Source: Chryseobacterium gleum (lineage in GTDB: Bacteria; Bacteroidota; Bacteroidia; Flavobacteriales_D; Sanyastnellaceae). Taken from it: 6,490 bases of DNA. A program made the position numbers and the translations under genes. Of this stretch, positions 5,512-6,490 are shown one piece after another (the stretch's first letter is position 1; each line of letters starts with the position of its first letter). The notes below the pieces were generated by a model. It worked only from the letters and a program-made list of their open reading frames with translations, had not been told where the DNA came from and searched no databases. Where the stretch lies: assembly GCA_945878835.1 (NCBI GenBank), contig CAMCUG010000085.1:1-6490 (forward strand), given 5' to 3'.

Positions 5512-6267
5512 ATGATAAAGCTTCACCCCAAACAATCGAATACCTGGACATCGTCTATTATTATAGGCGTTTTGGGCTATGCCTTTGTTATGTTGTTTGG
5601 TTATTTCATTAGCTCTACTCCGGACAAACTTATTGTAAAGCCGATTGTTCCTGTGGTTCAAGAGATGGAAGTTGAGTTGCAAGAAGCTCCAGCGGAGCAA
5701 GGAGGCGAAGATGATGCGGGAAATTCAATGATGAGTGAAGCCGTTCGAAACCTTATTGCTTCAACTGAATCTGCTCGTGTGAATGAAGAGGTGAATTATA
5801 CCGGGGATGAAAATCGAACGGGCAATGCGGGGGCACAAGGTGCGCAGAGTGCAGCGAACTACGAGAAGCAAATGCGCGATCAGCTCATGACCAATCACAC
5901 CGATCATTCTGCCGGTGCTGCGACTAGCCCTGACCGATCCTCTTCCAACAATAACAATAAAGCAACCGAGCAAGGAGGAAACACCAGTTATTCAGGGCCA
6001 GTTACTGCAACATTTACGTTGAGTGGAAGAAGCATTAAGCAGGCGCCAAAGCCCACCTACAAATGCAAAGGTGCAGGGACGGTTGTAATAAACATTACCG
6101 TTGATGAATGGGGAAAAGTAGTGAGTGCGAAAATGGACGAAGCTCGTTCCTCGAAAGATGCGTGTTTGTCGGCGGAATCTGTGGCTTATGCGCAGCGTTG
6201 GCTGTTCAGTGGATCTTCAAGCAAAGCGCAATCGGGGACTATCTCCTTCACCTTCAGCGCGCAGTAG
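5512..6267 (+). CDS. TonB-like energy transducer protein
   Basis: A TonB family protein of 251 residues, expected in the inner membrane and reaching across the periplasm to pass proton-motive energy to outer-membrane TonB-dependent transporters. A short cytoplasmic N-terminus is followed by one membrane helix at about 14-34 and a long low-complexity linker (about 50-160) rich in Ala, Gly, Asn, Gln and acidic residues. The C-terminal TonB domain is at about 163-251: TLSGRSIKQAPKPTY (169-183), GTVVINITVDEWGKVVSAK (189-207) and the last strand GTISFTFSAQ (242-251). This pattern is common in Bacteroidota TonB homologues. The linker lacks the Pro-Glu/Pro-Lys repeats of classical TonB, and Cys185 and Cys218 could form a disulfide. 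No exbB or exbD is adjacent; it starts divergently from the Cys-rich gene. AGGA at 5505-5508 sits only 3 bases before the ATG. TATTTTCG at 5493-5500 could be a weak -7 box. Partner transporter unknown. Confidence 0.85.
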   Translation: MIKLHPKQSNTWTSSIIIGVLGYAFVMLFGYFISSTPDKLIVKPIVPVVQEMEVELQEAPAEQGGEDDAGNSMMSEAVRNLIASTESARVNEEVNYTGDENRTGNAGAQGAQSAANYEKQMRDQLMTNHTDHSAGAATSPDRSSSNNNNKATEQGGNTSYSGPVTATFTLSGRSIKQAPKPTYKCKGAGTVVINITVDEWGKVVSAKMDEARSSKDACLSAESVAYAQRWLFSGSSSKAQSGTISFTFSAQ

Positions 6268-6490
6268 CCACGTAATCTGCAAGGTATTCGAAGTGGGGAG
6301 TTAGCGTTCCTTTAAGAGTGGTTTCAGTTCCTTTCCATAAAATTCCATCGGCATCGTTGTTCAACAAAGCGGGTATAATGCTCTTCATGATTTCATTTCC
6401 GAAATCTTCACTTGCATCTTTTGGAAGTTCGCATGGAAGGTTGTCGATGGACATCACCGCCACTGCATTTTCATTTCTGAAATCAACTTC
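6254..6490 (-). CDS. NAD(P)-dependent oxidoreductase, lysine-ketoglutarate reductase / alanine dehydrogenase-like (C-terminal part, cut by right edge)
   Basis: The last 78 residues and TGA stop of a gene that enters from the right edge; the frame is open through the edge, so no start is in view. Numbering from the edge, the key stretch is SIDNLPCELPKDASEDFG at 14-31, then a helix with IIPALL (38-43) and a tail with LTPHFEYLADYV (63-74). This fits the C-terminus of the lysine-ketoglutarate reductase (saccharopine-forming) / alanine dehydrogenase-type proteins of about 400 residues common in Bacteroidota, where the Asp-Asn-Leu-Pro and Leu-Pro-Asp-Ala-Ser segment is conserved. The substrate cannot be decided from this piece. 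Its last 14 bases overlap the end of the TonB-like gene on the opposite strand. Confidence 0.7.
   Translation of the reverse strand, partial: EVDFRNENAVAVMSIDNLPCELPKDASEDFGNEIMKSIIPALLNNDADGILWKGTETTLKGTLTPHFEYLADYVATAR

Overview
The window looks like an ordinary chromosomal segment of a Bacteroidota bacterium, most likely in or near the order Flavobacteriales. Reasons: moderate-to-low GC, few Shine-Dalgarno sequences, a promoter of the Bacteroidota type (TTG, 19-base spacer, TATATTTG), an OmpR-type response regulator and histidine kinase resembling the RprX/RprY group, a TonB of the Bacteroidota type, and a signal peptide cleaved before glutamine. I see no mobile element, CRISPR array, tRNA or rRNA. 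The lineage is inferred from these traits, not from a database match.

Left part (1-2806, minus strand): four genes closely packed in one direction, transcribed right to left. They are a short two-transmembrane histidine kinase, its response regulator (8-base overlap), a LOG-family nucleotide phosphoribohydrolase (23-base gap), and a YaaA-family peroxide stress protein (1-base TAATG overlap) that runs off the left edge. They look like one operon, which would place a stress gene and a nucleotide-cleaving enzyme with a signalling pair.

Middle (2807-5002): an 81-base divergent intergenic region leads rightward into fabD (malonyl-CoA:ACP transacylase, fatty acid synthesis). This ends six bases from the converging end of an L-2-hydroxyglutarate oxidase gene (lhgO type, FAD enzyme, GTG start).

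Right part (5003-6490): a strong hairpin terminator, then a minus-strand gene for a small secreted protein made almost only of Lys, Glu, Cys, Ser, Ala, Thr and Gly, with four Cys-Cys motifs. It is divergent from an orphan TonB-like energy transducer gene, and the two share an 86-base control region. The TonB gene overlaps, tail to tail by 14 bases, the end of a lysine-ketoglutarate reductase / alanine dehydrogenase-like gene that continues off the right edge.

Most genes are housekeeping. The part least explained by known biology is the Cys-Cys repeat protein and its pairing with the lone TonB. The four-gene signalling and stress operon is the second point of interest. I did not find a clearly new system.
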